Shown here piece by piece: positions 25,650 to 35,538 of a stretch of DNA of 64,000 bases (positions are counted from its first letter, which is position 1; each line of letters begins with the position of its first letter). The stretch covers positions 1-64,000 of the forward strand of contig LYSW01000006.1 of the NCBI GenBank assembly GCA_001657295.1, read 5' to 3'. The notes below the pieces were generated by a model that did no database searches, had not been told where the DNA came from, and was given only the letters and a program-made list of their open reading frames with translations. This stretch comes from Oceanicaulis sp. BBD 1991-10. Lineage in GTDB: Bacteria; Pseudomonadota; Alphaproteobacteria; Caulobacterales; Maricaulaceae. Both the position numbers and the translations under genes were made by a program.

Positions 25650-26273
25650 ATGGCCGATCTGACACGACCGCTCTTTCCCGAAGCCGGCCAGACGCTGACC
25701 GCCGCGAACAAGAGCGACGACACGCTGCGCTTGTTGGCGGCCCGCCGCTCGACGCTGGCGAAGAATATGACCGGTCCAGGGCCGGGCGAAGCCGAGCTGG
25801 AGACGCTGATCGGCATCGCCGCGCGCACGCCCGACCATGGCAAGCTGTTTCCCTGGCGCTTCATCGTGTTTGAAGGCGACGCCAGAGGCCGGTTCAGCGC
25901 CATCCTGGAAACGCGCTTTCGGGAATTGGAGCCCGAAGCGCCGCCAGAACGCCTGGCGTTGGAGCGGACCCGCTTTGAGCGCGCGCCGGTGGTGATCGCC
26001 GTGATCTCCGACGTTACGGAGAATCACAAAATTCCCGAGTGGGAGCAGGTGCTGTCGGCCGGCGCCGCGTGCCAGAATCTGCTGATCGCCGCGAACGCCA
26101 TGGGGTTCGCCGCCCAATGGCTGACGGAATGGTATGCCTACGACAGAAAGGTCAAGCAGGCGCTGGGCTTAGCCCCGGGCGAGCGGGTCGCCGGTTTCGT
26201 CTATATCGGCCAGGCCGCGATTGCGCCGACCGAACGGCCCCGAAAGCCGCCGCGCATCAACCGCTGGCGCTAG
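25650..26273 (+). CDS. Nitroreductase family protein
   Basis: A 207-residue FMN-dependent oxidoreductase of the YdjA type: RRSTLAKNMTGPGP near the N-terminus (FMN phosphate-binding Arg-Arg-Ser), AARTPDHGKLFPWRFIVF, the dimer segment SAGAACQNLLIAANAMGFAAQWLTEW, and a C-terminal YIG strand. The physiological substrate is unknown. ATG 25650 is preceded by AAGGA at 25638-25642. It is divergent from the TetR gene, so it may share that control region. Confidence 0.88.
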   Translation: MADLTRPLFPEAGQTLTAANKSDDTLRLLAARRSTLAKNMTGPGPGEAELETLIGIAARTPDHGKLFPWRFIVFEGDARGRFSAILETRFRELEPEAPPERLALERTRFERAPVVIAVISDVTENHKIPEWEQVLSAGAACQNLLIAANAMGFAAQWLTEWYAYDRKVKQALGLAPGERVAGFVYIGQAAIAPTERPRKPPRINRWR

Positions 26274-26366
26274 CGCGGCGCGCCGCCGCGCCCCCTTATC
26301 GGACCCGCGCGTAAGCGCTAGTTTAGTGTTCTGAGCGCAATCTTGCGCCGCAACAATGAGACCGAA

Positions 26367-27734
26367 ATGACCGCCTGGAGCCCCGACAGCTGGCGCACAA
26401 AGCCCGCCAAGCAATTGCCTGACTATCCTGATGCGGACGCGCTGACCCGCGTCGAGGCCGAGCTTGCGCGCCGTCCCCCGCTGGTCTTCGCGGGAGAAGT
26501 GAAGCGGCTCAAGCGCCAGCTCGCCAATGTCGCGGCCGGTCAGGCCTTTCTGCTCCAGGGCGGCGATTGCGCGGAAAGCTTCAAGGAATTCTCCGCTGAG
26601 AATGTCCGCGACACCTTCCGGGTCCTGCTGCAGATGGCCGTGGTGATGACCTTCGCCAGCGCCAAGCCGGTCGTGAAGGTCGGCCGGATCGCCGGCCAGT
26701 TCGCCAAGCCCCGCTCGGCGCCGACCGAAACCGTCGATGGCGTCGAACTGCCCAGCTATCGCGGCGATTCCATCAATGACATGGCGTTCACGCCCGAAGC
26801 CCGGGTCCCGGATCCGGAACGGCTGGTGCGCGCCTATGATCAGGCGGCGGCGACGCTGAATCTTCTGCGCGCGCTGGCCTCCGGCGGTTATGCGGATCTG
26901 CACAATGTCCACCAGTGGACGCTCGATTTTCTCGCCGGCAGCCCGGCGGGCGAGCGGTATGCGGAATATGCCGGCCGGATCTCGGAAGCCCTCGCCTTCA
27001 TGAGAGCCTGCGGCGTGACCCCGGACGGCGCGCCGACTCTGGAGGGCGTGGATTTCTTCACCAGCCATGAAGCGCTGCACCTGCCCTTCGAAGAGGCGCT
27101 GGTGCGCATGGAGCGCGAGACCGGCCGCTGGTACGCCACCAGCGGGCACTTAAGCTGGATCGGAGACCGGACCCGCCAGCCCGGCGGCGCCCATGTGGAA
27201 TTCATGCGCGGCATCGAAAATCCGGTCGGCTTGAAATGCGGTCCGACGCTGGATCCGGACGCGTTGATCGGCCTGATCGACACGCTGAATCCGCGCGATG
27301 AGCCGGGCCGCCTGGTGCTCTATGTGCGCATGGGCGCGGACAAGGTCGCCGCCGGCCTGCCGCCCCTGGTGCGCAAGGTGCAGGCGGAGGGCCGCAATGT
27401 GGTCTGGGCGTGCGATCCCATGCACGGCAATACGCACAAGGCCGGCAATGGCTATAAGACACGTGATTTCGACAAGGTGCTCGGTGAGCTGAAGACCTTC
27501 ATCGAAGTGGTGCGGTCCGAAGGCGCGGAGCCGGGCGGGGTTCATTTCGAGATGACCGGCCAGGACGTCACCGAATGCGTCGGCGGCGCCGGTCATCTCT
27601 CAGAGGCCGACCTCTCCAGCCGGTATCACACCCATTGTGACCCGCGCCTCAACGCCGACCAGGCGCTGGAGATGGCTTTCCAGATCGCCGATGCGCTGAA
27701 GCCCGCAGAAGGGATCAACCGGGCGGCGGAATAG
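26367..27734 (+). CDS. Class II 3-deoxy-7-phosphoheptulonate synthase
   Basis: A 455-residue type II DAHP synthase. Key segments are [12 protein letters not shown] (metal-ligand Cys), [54 protein letters not shown] (His ligand) and the [15 protein letters not shown] end. It condenses phosphoenolpyruvate and erythrose 4-phosphate in the first step of the shikimate pathway. ATG 26367 is chosen; the longer frame starts at TTG 26343. It ends 2 nt from the convergent chemoreceptor gene. Confidence 0.94.
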   Translation: MTAWSPDSWRTKPAKQLPDYPDADALTRVEAELARRPPLVFAGEVKRLKRQLANVAAGQAFLLQGGDCAESFKEFSAENVRDTFRVLLQMAVVMTFASAKPVVKVGRIAGQFAKPRSAPTETVDGVELPSYRGDSINDMAFTPEARVPDPERLVRAYDQAAATLNLLRALASGGYADLHNVHQWTLDFLAGSPAGERYAEYAGRISEALAFMRACGVTPDGAPTLEGVDFFTSHEALHLPFEEALVRMERETGRWYATSGHLSWIGDRTRQPGGAHVEFMRGIENPVGLKCGPTLDPDALIGLIDTLNPRDEPGRLVLYVRMGADKVAAGLPPLVRKVQAEGRNVVWACDPMHGNTHKAGNGYKTRDFDKVLGELKTFIEVVRSEGAEPGGVHFEMTGQDVTECVGGAGHLSEADLSSRYHTHCDPRLNADQALEMAFQIADALKPAEGINRAAE

Positions 27735-27736
27735 GC

Positions 27737-30085
27737 CTACGCCGCCTTCCGGCTTAAAGCCAGGGCCAGGTCATTGACCTGATCCAGATCAAGGCGCGTG
27801 TTGAACTTCACGCCGGTATGATCCGGCTTCACCGCCGCGATCGTGCCGGTCACGGGCAAGCCCTCAAACATCACCGTGACGGCGTCGCCTGCCGCGCCGA
27901 AAGCGCCTTTAAAGCCTGCGCCGGTGCGAGACAGGTCCGTCATCTGTTCAGTCTGTCGGTGACCTTCGATCATCAGCTCGGTCGCACACTCCACGTCAAA
28001 TCGCGGATCGTCCTCACGGCTGCGCGCCACATCGATGGATTGATTGACGATTTGCGGAATCTCCTCGCTGGCGCCGCGGGCGGCGTCGGCCATGGAGACG
28101 ACCAGATCGGCCATATCGACCGCGTCGTCAGCGGAACCGCGGGCGACCTGCGCCAGGACTTCGATCTGACCGGCCACGGTCTCCAGCGCGCGGCGGTTTT
28201 CATCCACCACGCCGGTGAAGGTGTTGGTGGAGGCGCGCTGCTCCTCCATGGCGGCGGCGACGGCTGCGGTGACCTCGCCCAGCTTGTCGATGGCGTCGGC
28301 GACCGAGCCGATGGCGGTGGCGGCGTCGCCGGTGCGCGCCTGGATCGCCTGCACCCGTTCTGCGATTTCAGAAGTGGATTTGTTGGTCTGGGCGGCGAGC
28401 GCTTTGACTTCGCTGGCGACCACCGCGAAGCCCTTGCCGGCTTCGCCCGCGCGCGCCGCTTCGATTGTGGCGTTCAACGCGAGAAGATTGGTCTGCTCGG
28501 CCAGACCGGCGATGATGCCGACGAAGTCGCCGATCTGCTCGGCTGCTTCCGTCAGCGCTTCAACGCCCTCGCGAGAGGCGGAGGCCTGGCTGACCGCATC
28601 GCGCGCCAGCGTATCGCCGCGGGCGATCTGTTCGGCCACTTCCGCTATGGCGTCGTTTAGTTCACCGGCCAGCCCGGCGGCGCGCTCGGTGTTTTCAAGC
28701 GTCTGCGCCGTGGCGGCGTTGGCCGAATCCGCTTCACCCCCGGCCTCCACCAGCGCGGAGCGCATGGATTCGGAACGCTGGCGCAGTTGCTCGGCCTGGT
28801 TGACGATATCGCCGACGGACACCTCGGTGGCCGTCTTCACTTGTTCAGACATGTCCACCAGAAGATTGGCGCGGTCGGCGACGGCGTTGCGCTCCAGCTC
28901 GGTATTGCGTGCGACGATCGCCTCGCGCTCTTGGGTGGCGTGCAGGAAGGCCTTGGCCGCGCGCGCCATGGCGCCGATTTCGTCCTTGCGCTCGCCGCCT
29001 GTGACCACGACGCTGGTGTCGCCTTCGGACAACTGGCGCAAATGGCCGGTGATGCGGCGGATCGGATTGACCACTGAGCCCATCAGGACGCCGGACAGCA
29101 GCATGGTGAACAAGAGCGCCGCCACCCCGGCCGCAAGCGCGGTGTTGGCGCGGCCGCGCGCATCCGCGCGGGCGGTCTGGGCGATGCTCGTCAGATGGTC
29201 CGACACCTCCGTCTCAAGCGCCATCAGCGCATCGATCCGGCGCGTCGTCAGGTCGAACCATTGCGGCCCGGAATAACCGGCCAGCTCGCCGCCATATCCG
29301 GCGGCCGCCAGCACTTCGCGGGCGGCGTCGACCGCCTGGGAATCCGTATTCGTGATGACCGCGTCGAGCCGCTCGGCCCAGTCGGGGCCCATCAGTTCGC
29401 GGAATTCGGTGAAATAGGCCTCCTGATTGGCCTGTAGGGTCAGGGCGCGCCGGTGATTTTCATTGGTGACGCGGCCGGAACTGAAGGTGTTCGAGCCCAC
29501 GGCGCGCTCGATGCCGGCGCTTTCCTTGGCGTGCACCAAATTCAGGAAGCCGACCATGATCGAGGTGGTTCCAGCCCCGCCGTTCGCGGCATGGGTCTCC
29601 TCGGCGATCACCTCGATGAGGCTGTTGATCATGCCGGTGTAGGGCGAGACCGTTTCACCCATGGACAGGGACAATCCGTCCACCGCGCCGCGGTGGCGGT
29701 CCAGAACGGAAAGCCGCGCGTCCGACCGGTCCAGATAGCTGTTCAGGACGTCGCCGAAGCCGGCCTGGCGCACGGCGGCGGCGGAGGCTTGATACGCGCG
29801 CAGCGCGCGCTCGGTTCGTAGGCGCTGCTCGCGCAGGCGGTCAGCGAACGCCCCTTGCCCGCCGGCGCCGACAAATCCGGCCGAATTGCCCCGTTCGCGC
29901 TGCAATTCATGGATCAACTCGCTGATATCGCGGCTGAAGGCGCTGATCTGCTCGACCCGCTCCATACGCGCGGCGACCTGCATCTGGCCGCCGACGAACA
30001 GCGTCATGAAGACCGCGAGACCCAGCATCGGCAGAGCAACCGCCAGACCAATTCTGAACGCGATCGGGAAATTGGAAAAACGCAT
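27737..30085 (-). CDS. Methyl-accepting chemotaxis protein with NIT and PilZ-like domains
   Basis: A 782-residue receptor. It has TM1 at about 12-32, a nitrate/nitrite-sensing (NIT) type periplasmic domain ([15 protein letters not shown], about 45-300), TM2 at about 310-335, HAMP, then the MCP signalling hairpin whose tip is [19 protein letters not shown]. An unusual C-terminal module of about 90 residues resembles Pil[10 protein letters not shown] (DxSxxG) and GVKFN, with a degenerate arginine motif (REDDPRF). No CheR-binding pentapeptide is seen at the end. The PilZ-like tail suggests c-di-GMP input, as described for some alphaproteobacterial receptors. Confidence 0.88.
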   Translation of the reverse strand: MRFSNFPIAFRIGLAVALPMLGLAVFMTLFVGGQMQVAARMERVEQISAFSRDISELIHELQRERGNSAGFVGAGGQGAFADRLREQRLRTERALRAYQASAAAVRQAGFGDVLNSYLDRSDARLSVLDRHRGAVDGLSLSMGETVSPYTGMINSLIEVIAEETHAANGGAGTTSIMVGFLNLVHAKESAGIERAVGSNTFSSGRVTNENHRRALTLQANQEAYFTEFRELMGPDWAERLDAVITNTDSQAVDAAREVLAAAGYGGELAGYSGPQWFDLTTRRIDALMALETEVSDHLTSIAQTARADARGRANTALAAGVAALLFTMLLSGVLMGSVVNPIRRITGHLRQLSEGDTSVVVTGGERKDEIGAMARAAKAFLHATQEREAIVARNTELERNAVADRANLLVDMSEQVKTATEVSVGDIVNQAEQLRQRSESMRSALVEAGGEADSANAATAQTLENTERAAGLAGELNDAIAEVAEQIARGDTLARDAVSQASASREGVEALTEAAEQIGDFVGIIAGLAEQTNLLALNATIEAARAGEAGKGFAVVASEVKALAAQTNKSTSEIAERVQAIQARTGDAATAIGSVADAIDKLGEVTAAVAAAMEEQRASTNTFTGVVDENRRALETVAGQIEVLAQVARGSADDAVDMADLVVSMADAARGASEEIPQIVNQSIDVARSREDDPRFDVECATELMIEGHRQTEQMTDLSRTGAGFKGAFGAAGDAVTVMFEGLPVTGTIAAVKPDHTGVKFNTRLDLDQVNDLALALSRKAA

Positions 30086-30162
30086 GATGAAACCTCACCC
30101 CTCAATACGGCGGAGACTTCACCTGAACGCCTTACGGCGCCGTTAACGATAAATACGTTCAG

Positions 30163-30200
30163 CTAAGAAAACCGCCGCCCGGAGCATCCGGGCGGCGGCT
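30163..30200 (-). terminator. Intrinsic terminator of the HU gene
   Basis: CCGCCGCCCGG and CCGGGCGGCGG (11 bp) form a stem with a 5-nt loop at 30172-30198. On the minus strand it is followed by TTTTCTT. It lies about 35 nt beyond the HU stop codon. Confidence 0.85.
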
Positions 30201-30232
30201 TCACCGTGTCGCTTGTTGCAAGCGTGCGGAGA

Positions 30233-30499
30233 TTAGATGTCCTTCAGCGCCGAAGCCGGACGGAAGGCAAGCTGGGTCTTGGCCTTCGACATCATCTTTT
30301 CACCGGTCCGCGGATTGCGCACTTCACGCGCTTCGCGGTGCTTGGGATGGAAGGTGCCGAAGCCGGCCAGCTGAACCGAGTCGCCACCCTTGGCGGCCGC
30401 CACGACGGCGTCGATGGCGGCGTCGACCGCTTCGCCGGCTTGGGCGCGGGTCAGGCCGGTCTTTTCAGAAACGGCTTTGGCGAGATCACCTTTGTTCAT
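30233..30499 (-). CDS. HU family DNA-binding protein
   Basis: An 88-residue basic protein with the complete HU pattern: MNKGDLAKAVSEKTGLT helix, VQLAGFGTFHPKHREAREVRNPRTGE (DNA-binding arm) and the C-terminal FRPASALKD. It bends DNA and compacts the nucleoid as a dimer. ATG 30499 follows a GGGGGAA purine run at about 6 nt. A strong intrinsic terminator follows, consistent with a monocistronic, highly expressed gene. Confidence 0.95.
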   Translation of the reverse strand: MNKGDLAKAVSEKTGLTRAQAGEAVDAAIDAVVAAAKGGDSVQLAGFGTFHPKHREAREVRNPRTGEKMMSKAKTQLAFRPASALKDI

Positions 30500-30711
30500 T
30501 TGGGTTCCCCCAGGAAGTGTTATTGGGCGCCCACAGCAGGCTTGCGGCGGACGGTCTTTTTTATCGACGGCGCAATGAAGCGCGATTCTGAGGCCGGATT
30601 GCAAGGCCAGACAGGGTGATCGGGCCGATTCAGCTGCATCTTTCGCCTTCAGTTCGTCCGTATGGTAAACAAAAGCCTGATTTTTGGCCCGCTGTTTGCG
30701 CCAGGGAAATC

Positions 30712-30894
30712 ATGACCCGCAAACCCGCACCATTGCTGAACAGAATCGCTGCGACCGGCCTCGCGGTCGCCAGCGCCTGTCTGGCCTATGCCGGCTTTGA
30801 CTATATGTTCGCCAATGACACGCTGGCCGCCTTCGTCGGAGCCTGCGCAGGCGGTTTCGTTCTGGGACGCGGATTCAGGTCCGAGCCGGCGTGA
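30712..30894 (+). CDS. Small hypothetical membrane protein
   Basis: A 60-residue protein with a basic N-terminus (MTRKPAPLLNR) and two hydrophobic segments (about 14-30 and 37-52). AGGGA precedes the ATG by a few bases. No family is recognised. The gene is short and the evidence is the RBS, codon-position GC and hydrophobic pattern. Confidence 0.5.
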   Translation: MTRKPAPLLNRIAATGLAVASACLAYAGFDYMFANDTLAAFVGACAGGFVLGRGFRSEPA

Positions 30895-30938
30895 CCCGCG
30901 CGACGCCCGGTCAGCTCACGTCCCGCCGCCAAGCGCAT

Positions 30939-31231
30939 TCATCGCCTGGGTGAGGCTGAAGAATTAGAGCGCCGCGCCCCCGCCGAAAAAATGCTGATCA
31001 CCGCCAAGACGGCCGTCAGGCTGGGCCAGAGACGCAAGGACGGCGTATACGTCCTTTCACCACGGGCGTAAGCGCCGAAAACACGCGCCGGACGCCAGAA
31101 CAGGTCGCGGAGCGTGCGCAATCTCCGAAATTGAACCCTGTAATCTCTTCCAGAATATCTTGCGCCGCGCCGCCCTCCACCGCCCCTTGTCCAGGTTTGG
31201 ATGACGGGCGGTCCCGGCGGGCGCCGCTCAC
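30939..31231 (-). pseudogene. Decayed DUF3667-like membrane protein gene
   Basis: The minus strand encodes in one frame AAQDILEEITGFNFG (31180-31115), then, after a one-base loss near 31114, in another frame LRTLRDLFWRPARVF followed by GERTYTPSLRLWPS. Together this is the core signature of DUF3667 proteins. The frame then ends after the first membrane helix, where intact members have several more. A frameshift plus C-terminal truncation marks it as a remnant. It lies just downstream of the oxidoreductase and of an intact, distantly similar membrane gene at 32226-33026. Confidence 0.7.
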
Positions 31232-32229
31232 AATTTCACCAGCATCTTTCCGATATTCGCGCCCGTGAACAGGCCCATGAAGGCTTCCGGCGCCTTTTCG
31301 ATGCCCTCAAAGACCGTGTCGCGGGTCTTCACCTTGCCCGCCATCATCCAGCCCGACAGATCGGACACGAAGTCGGAATAGACATCGAAATGATCCGACA
31401 CGATGAAGCCGCGAAGCGTGAGCTTTTTGGCGACGATCTGGGTGAGATTGCTCGGCCCCGGCGAAGGCGCGTCGTCATTGTAACGTGCGATCATGCCGCA
31501 GACCGCCATGCGGCCGTGCGGCTTCAGGGAGTCCAGCGCCGCCTGGAGATGGTCGCCTCCGACATTCTCAAAATAGGCGTCGATCCCGCCCAGCGGCTCG
31601 GCCGCCGCACGCACCGCAGCGCCGAGATCGTCGACCGCCTTGTAGTCGACGACGGCGTCCGCGCCCAGCTCTGTGCAAAATGCGGTCTTCTCGCCGCCGC
31701 CCGCCGTCGCGATCACATGGGCGCCCATGGCCTTGGCGAACTGGATGCCGGCCGAGCCGACGGCGCCGGCGCCCGCGCTCATCCACAGCGTCTCGCCTGG
31801 CTTAAGGCCGATCATCTCCTTGATGCCGACATAGGCGGTCATGCCGGTCAGACCCGCAACACCCAGATAGGCTTCCGGCGGCAACAGATCGGCGTCGATC
31901 TTGGTGACCCCCGCGGTCGGTGCGGTCCAGCCCTCGCGCCAGCCATACATGCTCATCACCCAGTCGCCCTCGGCGAAGCCCTCGGCCTTGGAGCTGACCA
32001 CCTGGCCGACCGCGCCGCCCTCCATCGGCGCGCCGACCTGGAAGGGGTCCACATAGGTTTTGATGCCGATCATCCGGCCGCGCATGTAAGGATCGACGGA
32101 CAGCCAGACATTCTTCACCTGGATTTCACCCTCGCCCGGCTCCGGCAGGTCGATCTCGGCGATCTCGAAATATTCCGGCAGCACGGGGCCGGTGAAATGA
32201 CGGGTCAGTCGGATTTCGCGGCTTTTCAT
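31228..32229 (-). CDS. NADP-dependent oxidoreductase (zinc-independent MDR family)
   Basis: A 333-residue medium-chain reductase of the leukotriene-B4/prostaglandin reductase type (CurA/YncB-like): substrate-side PVLPEYFEIAEIDLPEPGEG, VDPYMRGRM, nucleotide-binding SAGAGAVGSAGIQFAKAMGA and the YFENVGGDHLQAAL strand. It lacks zinc ligands. It reduces activated double bonds or quinones with NADPH; the natural substrate is unknown. Its ATG overlaps the upstream gene's stop (ATGA, 32226-32229), so it is translationally coupled to that membrane protein. Confidence 0.9.
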   Translation of the reverse strand: MKSREIRLTRHFTGPVLPEYFEIAEIDLPEPGEGEIQVKNVWLSVDPYMRGRMIGIKTYVDPFQVGAPMEGGAVGQVVSSKAEGFAEGDWVMSMYGWREGWTAPTAGVTKIDADLLPPEAYLGVAGLTGMTAYVGIKEMIGLKPGETLWMSAGAGAVGSAGIQFAKAMGAHVIATAGGGEKTAFCTELGADAVVDYKAVDDLGAAVRAAAEPLGGIDAYFENVGGDHLQAALDSLKPHGRMAVCGMIARYNDDAPSPGPSNLTQIVAKKLTLRGFIVSDHFDVYSDFVSDLSGWMMAGKVKTRDTVFEGIEKAPEAFMGLFTGANIGKMLVKL

Positions 32230-33026
32230 TGAACGTCTCCAGCCTGGATGGCCATTAGTTGGAATATGGACAGCTCATAGCCGACCTGCAGATAGGCGGC
32301 GACGAAGAGAAACTGCAACACGCCGGAGATTGCGATCGAGATGGGCATGAGCACCACGATCCCCAGGAGTTTCATGACAGCGCCAAACACTGTCTGCGAA
32401 TACAGCGCGAAAATCACCCGCGCGGTGATGACGAGATAGATGACCAGCAAAACCGACATGGACACAATCGCCGCCGTCATCAGGTCGGCCCATGCCGCCA
32501 TGCCCACCAACAACAGAATCTGAATCCCCATCGCGCCGTTATTCGTGATGAGATAAATCAGCATATGCCCGTACAGGGTCCGATTGGGCGCATAGGCCTT
32601 CAGCAACAGAATGTAGAAGCTGGAGGAGATCGCGGTGATCGGCCAGATCACGATGCTGGTCCAGAAGGAGAGGCTGCTTTCAATCTCCGGCATCGTGTGC
32701 GGCGTGCCTGCGAGCCATTGAGCCAAGTGCTCCGGCGCGGCGCCGGACTGGGTCTCAAGGCTCCCGGTCGCCGAACCGCCGATCAGGGCCGTCAACCCCA
32801 TCATCAGCCCGTAGAGAAAGATGAAAAGGCGCAGCGCCGAGGCGTAGCGCGTCATATCGCTTTCAAGGGCGGCGCGCGAAACCGCTACGGGATTAATGAG
32901 CGAATCCAGAATCGTGCGGATGAAGCGCGTATTCCAGCCCAATACGGCGTCGAGCAGTTCGCCCCCGCTGGGGCCCGTGGGGCCTTCCGGGCGGTTTTCG
33001 CCGCCATCCCGCTTCGCCTCTGTCAC
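32226..33026 (-). CDS. Multi-helix membrane protein, DUF3667-like
   Basis: A 266-residue protein. A hydrophilic N-terminus is followed by LLDAVLGWNTRFIRTILDSL (about 26-46), resembling the DUF3667 core that is also visible in the decayed gene downstream. Five membrane helices then follow (about 70-90, 120-140, 150-175, 185-210, 225-250). The start is taken as GTG 33026, preceded by GGGGAGG about 7 nt away, rather than the upstream TTG 33095. Function unknown; coupled by ATGA to the oxidoreductase. Confidence 0.65.
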   Translation of the reverse strand: MTEAKRDGGENRPEGPTGPSGGELLDAVLGWNTRFIRTILDSLINPVAVSRAALESDMTRYASALRLFIFLYGLMMGLTALIGGSATGSLETQSGAAPEHLAQWLAGTPHTMPEIESSLSFWTSIVIWPITAISSSFYILLLKAYAPNRTLYGHMLIYLITNNGAMGIQILLLVGMAAWADLMTAAIVSMSVLLVIYLVITARVIFALYSQTVFGAVMKLLGIVVLMPISIAISGVLQFLFVAAYLQVGYELSIFQLMAIQAGDVQ

Positions 33027-33173
33027 GCCAAAGCCTCCCCGCAGCGTCGGCAGAAAGCGGTAAGGTAATTTTTTGTCCAGGAAGGACAAGCGCAAGACTT
33101 GGAAACCAATCGTGACGGATCCTCAAACTCCCATCGGATTGCGCGTCCGGGCTTGGCGTGCTTCCTGCGCGCC

Positions 33174-34115
33174 ATGACTGGAGAAACCCAAATCCTTCGC
33201 GCCGGCGTCGTGGGCGCGGGCGTGTTCGGCGGCTATCACGCGTCGAAATACGTGGCGTTTGATGATGCCGTCTTTGTGGGCGTTTTCGACCCGGTGGCCG
33301 ATCATGCCGAAGCTTTGTGCGCCAAACATGGCGGGCAGCCGTTTGCGAGCCTGAACGAGTTGATCGAGGCGTGCGACATCGTCACGGTGGCGAGCCCGGC
33401 CGTATTCCACCATGACGCGGCGCGCCGCGCGCTGAACGCCGGCAAGGGCGTGCTGGTGGAAAAGCCGCTCGCCGCGACCGCCGCCGAAGCGCGGGAGCTG
33501 GCGTCGCTGGCGGAATTGAACGGCGCGGTGCTGCGTGTCGGGCATCAGGAGCGCTTCGTGTTCGACGCCATGGGGCTGTTCGGCGACCTGCCGCGAATCC
33601 GCGCGCTGAAAGCCCGGCGCATGGGCCCGCCCGGCGTGCGCAATCTGGACGTCTCGGTCACGCTTGATTTGATGATCCACGATATCGATCTGGCGCTCGC
33701 CCTGGCGGGCGCGCGGCCCGATACGGTCGAAGCGGAGATGCTCGCTGACCGCAACGGGCTGGCGGACCATGTCAAAGCCAGGCTGCGTTTTCCCGGCGGC
33801 GTCATCGCCGAGCTGGAATCCAGCCGCGTCGCAGAGGCGCGCGACCGGGTGATGACGATCGACTATGACGGCGGCGCGCAGGTCGCGGTCGATTTCATCG
33901 CGCGCACCTTCGAAAACCCCGCCGGACTGCCGCTCGATCCGGACTTCCAGCAAAAACCGTCCGCGCAGGATTCTCTCGGCGCCAACGTCGCCGCCTTCAT
34001 CGCCGCCGTGAGAGGCGACGGCGAGGGTTGCGCCGCGGATGGCGCGGCTGGTCTGGCCGGGCTTGAGACCGCGCTGGCGATCGATGAGGCCTGCGGCGCC
34101 CGCAGCCGGATCTGA
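33174..34115 (+). CDS. Gfo/Idh/MocA family oxidoreductase
   Basis: A 313-residue NAD(P)-dependent dehydrogenase. The Rossmann motif is AGVVGAGVFGGYHASKY (about 10-26); the EKPLAAT segment with the conserved Lys (about 100-106) and IHDIDLALALAGARPD follow. The family oxidises or reduces sugars and related compounds; the substrate is not identifiable. ATG 33174 begins the conserved domain directly. It is followed 73 nt later by gltX in the same direction. Confidence 0.88.
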   Translation: MTGETQILRAGVVGAGVFGGYHASKYVAFDDAVFVGVFDPVADHAEALCAKHGGQPFASLNELIEACDIVTVASPAVFHHDAARRALNAGKGVLVEKPLAATAAEARELASLAELNGAVLRVGHQERFVFDAMGLFGDLPRIRALKARRMGPPGVRNLDVSVTLDLMIHDIDLALALAGARPDTVEAEMLADRNGLADHVKARLRFPGGVIAELESSRVAEARDRVMTIDYDGGAQVAVDFIARTFENPAGLPLDPDFQQKPSAQDSLGANVAAFIAAVRGDGEGCAADGAAGLAGLETALAIDEACGARSRI

Positions 34116-34188
34116 CCGGCGTTTGACGTGCGCGCGGGCCCGGTCTAAAGCCCGCGCTCTTTGCACATCCAAGCTCTCGAGCCCCGAT

Positions 34189-35535
34189 ATGACCGTGAAA
34201 GTCCGCTTCGCCCCGAGCCCGACCGGGCGTTTGCATGTGGGCAATGTCCGCACCGCGCTGATGAATGTCCTCTTCGCCCGCTCCGTCGGCGGGAAATTCC
34301 TGCTGCGCATCGACGACACGGACCTGGAGCGCTCCACCAAGGCCTATGAGGACGGCCTTAGAGACGACTTGACCTGGCTGGGCCTGACCTGGGACGAGAG
34401 CTTCAATCAATCCGAGCGTTTCGACCGCTATGAGGCGGCCAAGCAGACGCTGATCGAACAGGGCCTGCTCTATCCCTGTTATGAGACCGAGGAGGAGCTG
34501 GACCGCAAGCGCAAGATCCAGCGCGCCCAGGGCAAGCCGCCGGTCTATGACCGCGCCGCGCTGCAGCTGACCGAGGAAGACAGGGCGAAGCTGGAGGCGG
34601 AGGGTCGCAAGCCGCACTGGCGTTTCAAGCTGTCCGGCGGCCGGATCGAATGGACCGACCTTATTCGCGGGCCTAGTCATATTGAAACCAGCTCGGTCTC
34701 CGACCCGATCCTGATCCGGGCCGACGGCAGCTACCTTTATACCCTGCCCAGCGTGGTCGATGATCTGGACGCGAAGATCACCCATATCATCCGCGGCGAA
34801 GACCATGTCACCAACTCCGCCTCCCAGATCGAAATCTTCGAAGCGTTGGGCGGCGCCGGCTCGGCGCCGCAGATGGGCCATCAACCGCTGCTGATCGGCG
34901 CCGATGGTGAAAAACTCTCCAAGCGTTTGGGCTCCTTGTCGATCGAAGGTCTGCGCGAAGAAGACGGCTATGAGCCGCTGGCGATTCTGTCGCTGCTCGC
35001 CAAAATCGGCACCTCCGATCCAGTCGATGTCCGCAACAGTCTCGATGCGCTCGTTGAAGAGTTCAGTTTCGACAAAGTCTCCCGCAATCCCGCCCGCTTT
35101 GACGGCGCGGAGCTCACGCGGCTGAACGCCAAGCTGGTCCATGAAATGGATTATGCCGACGTGAAGGATCGTCTTGCGGCGATCAACGCCGACGCCGGCG
35201 AAGCCTTCTGGGCGGCGGTTCAGCCGAATCTGGAATTCGTGAAGGACGCCGCCGAGTTCGCAGCCCTGATCAATGGCCCGGTCACGCCGATCATCGAAGA
35301 CCCGGATTATGCCGCCGAAGCCGCCGCGTTGTTGCCGGAAGGCGAGCTGGACGCCGACAGCTGGTCGGCCTGGACCGGCGCCGTCAAAGACAAGACCGGC
35401 CGCAAAGGCGGCGCCCTGTTCAAGCCGCTCCGCCTTGCGCTGACCGGCCAGACGCGCGGCCCGGAAATGGCGATGCTGCTGCCGCTGATCGGCGCCGACA
35501 AAGCCCGCCGGCGCCTGAGCGGGGAAAGCGTTTAG
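34189..35535 (+). CDS. gltX: Glutamyl-tRNA synthetase
   Basis: A 448-residue class I aminoacyl-tRNA synthetase: FAPSPTGRLHVGNVRTAL (HIGH motif as HVGN), the RIDDTDLERS active-site strand, IIRGEDHVTN, and the KMSKS-type loop GEKLSKRLG. It charges tRNA-Glu. Many alphaproteobacteria carry two GltX paralogues, one of which charges tRNA-Gln; which one this is cannot be told here. ATG 34189 begins the HIGH domain. It ends 3 nt from the convergent esterase gene. Confidence 0.94.
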   Translation: MTVKVRFAPSPTGRLHVGNVRTALMNVLFARSVGGKFLLRIDDTDLERSTKAYEDGLRDDLTWLGLTWDESFNQSERFDRYEAAKQTLIEQGLLYPCYETEEELDRKRKIQRAQGKPPVYDRAALQLTEEDRAKLEAEGRKPHWRFKLSGGRIEWTDLIRGPSHIETSSVSDPILIRADGSYLYTLPSVVDDLDAKITHIIRGEDHVTNSASQIEIFEALGGAGSAPQMGHQPLLIGADGEKLSKRLGSLSIEGLREEDGYEPLAILSLLAKIGTSDPVDVRNSLDALVEEFSFDKVSRNPARFDGAELTRLNAKLVHEMDYADVKDRLAAINADAGEAFWAAVQPNLEFVKDAAEFAALINGPVTPIIEDPDYAAEAAALLPEGELDADSWSAWTGAVKDKTGRKGGALFKPLRLALTGQTRGPEMAMLLPLIGADKARRRLSGESV

Positions 35536-35538
35536 CGG

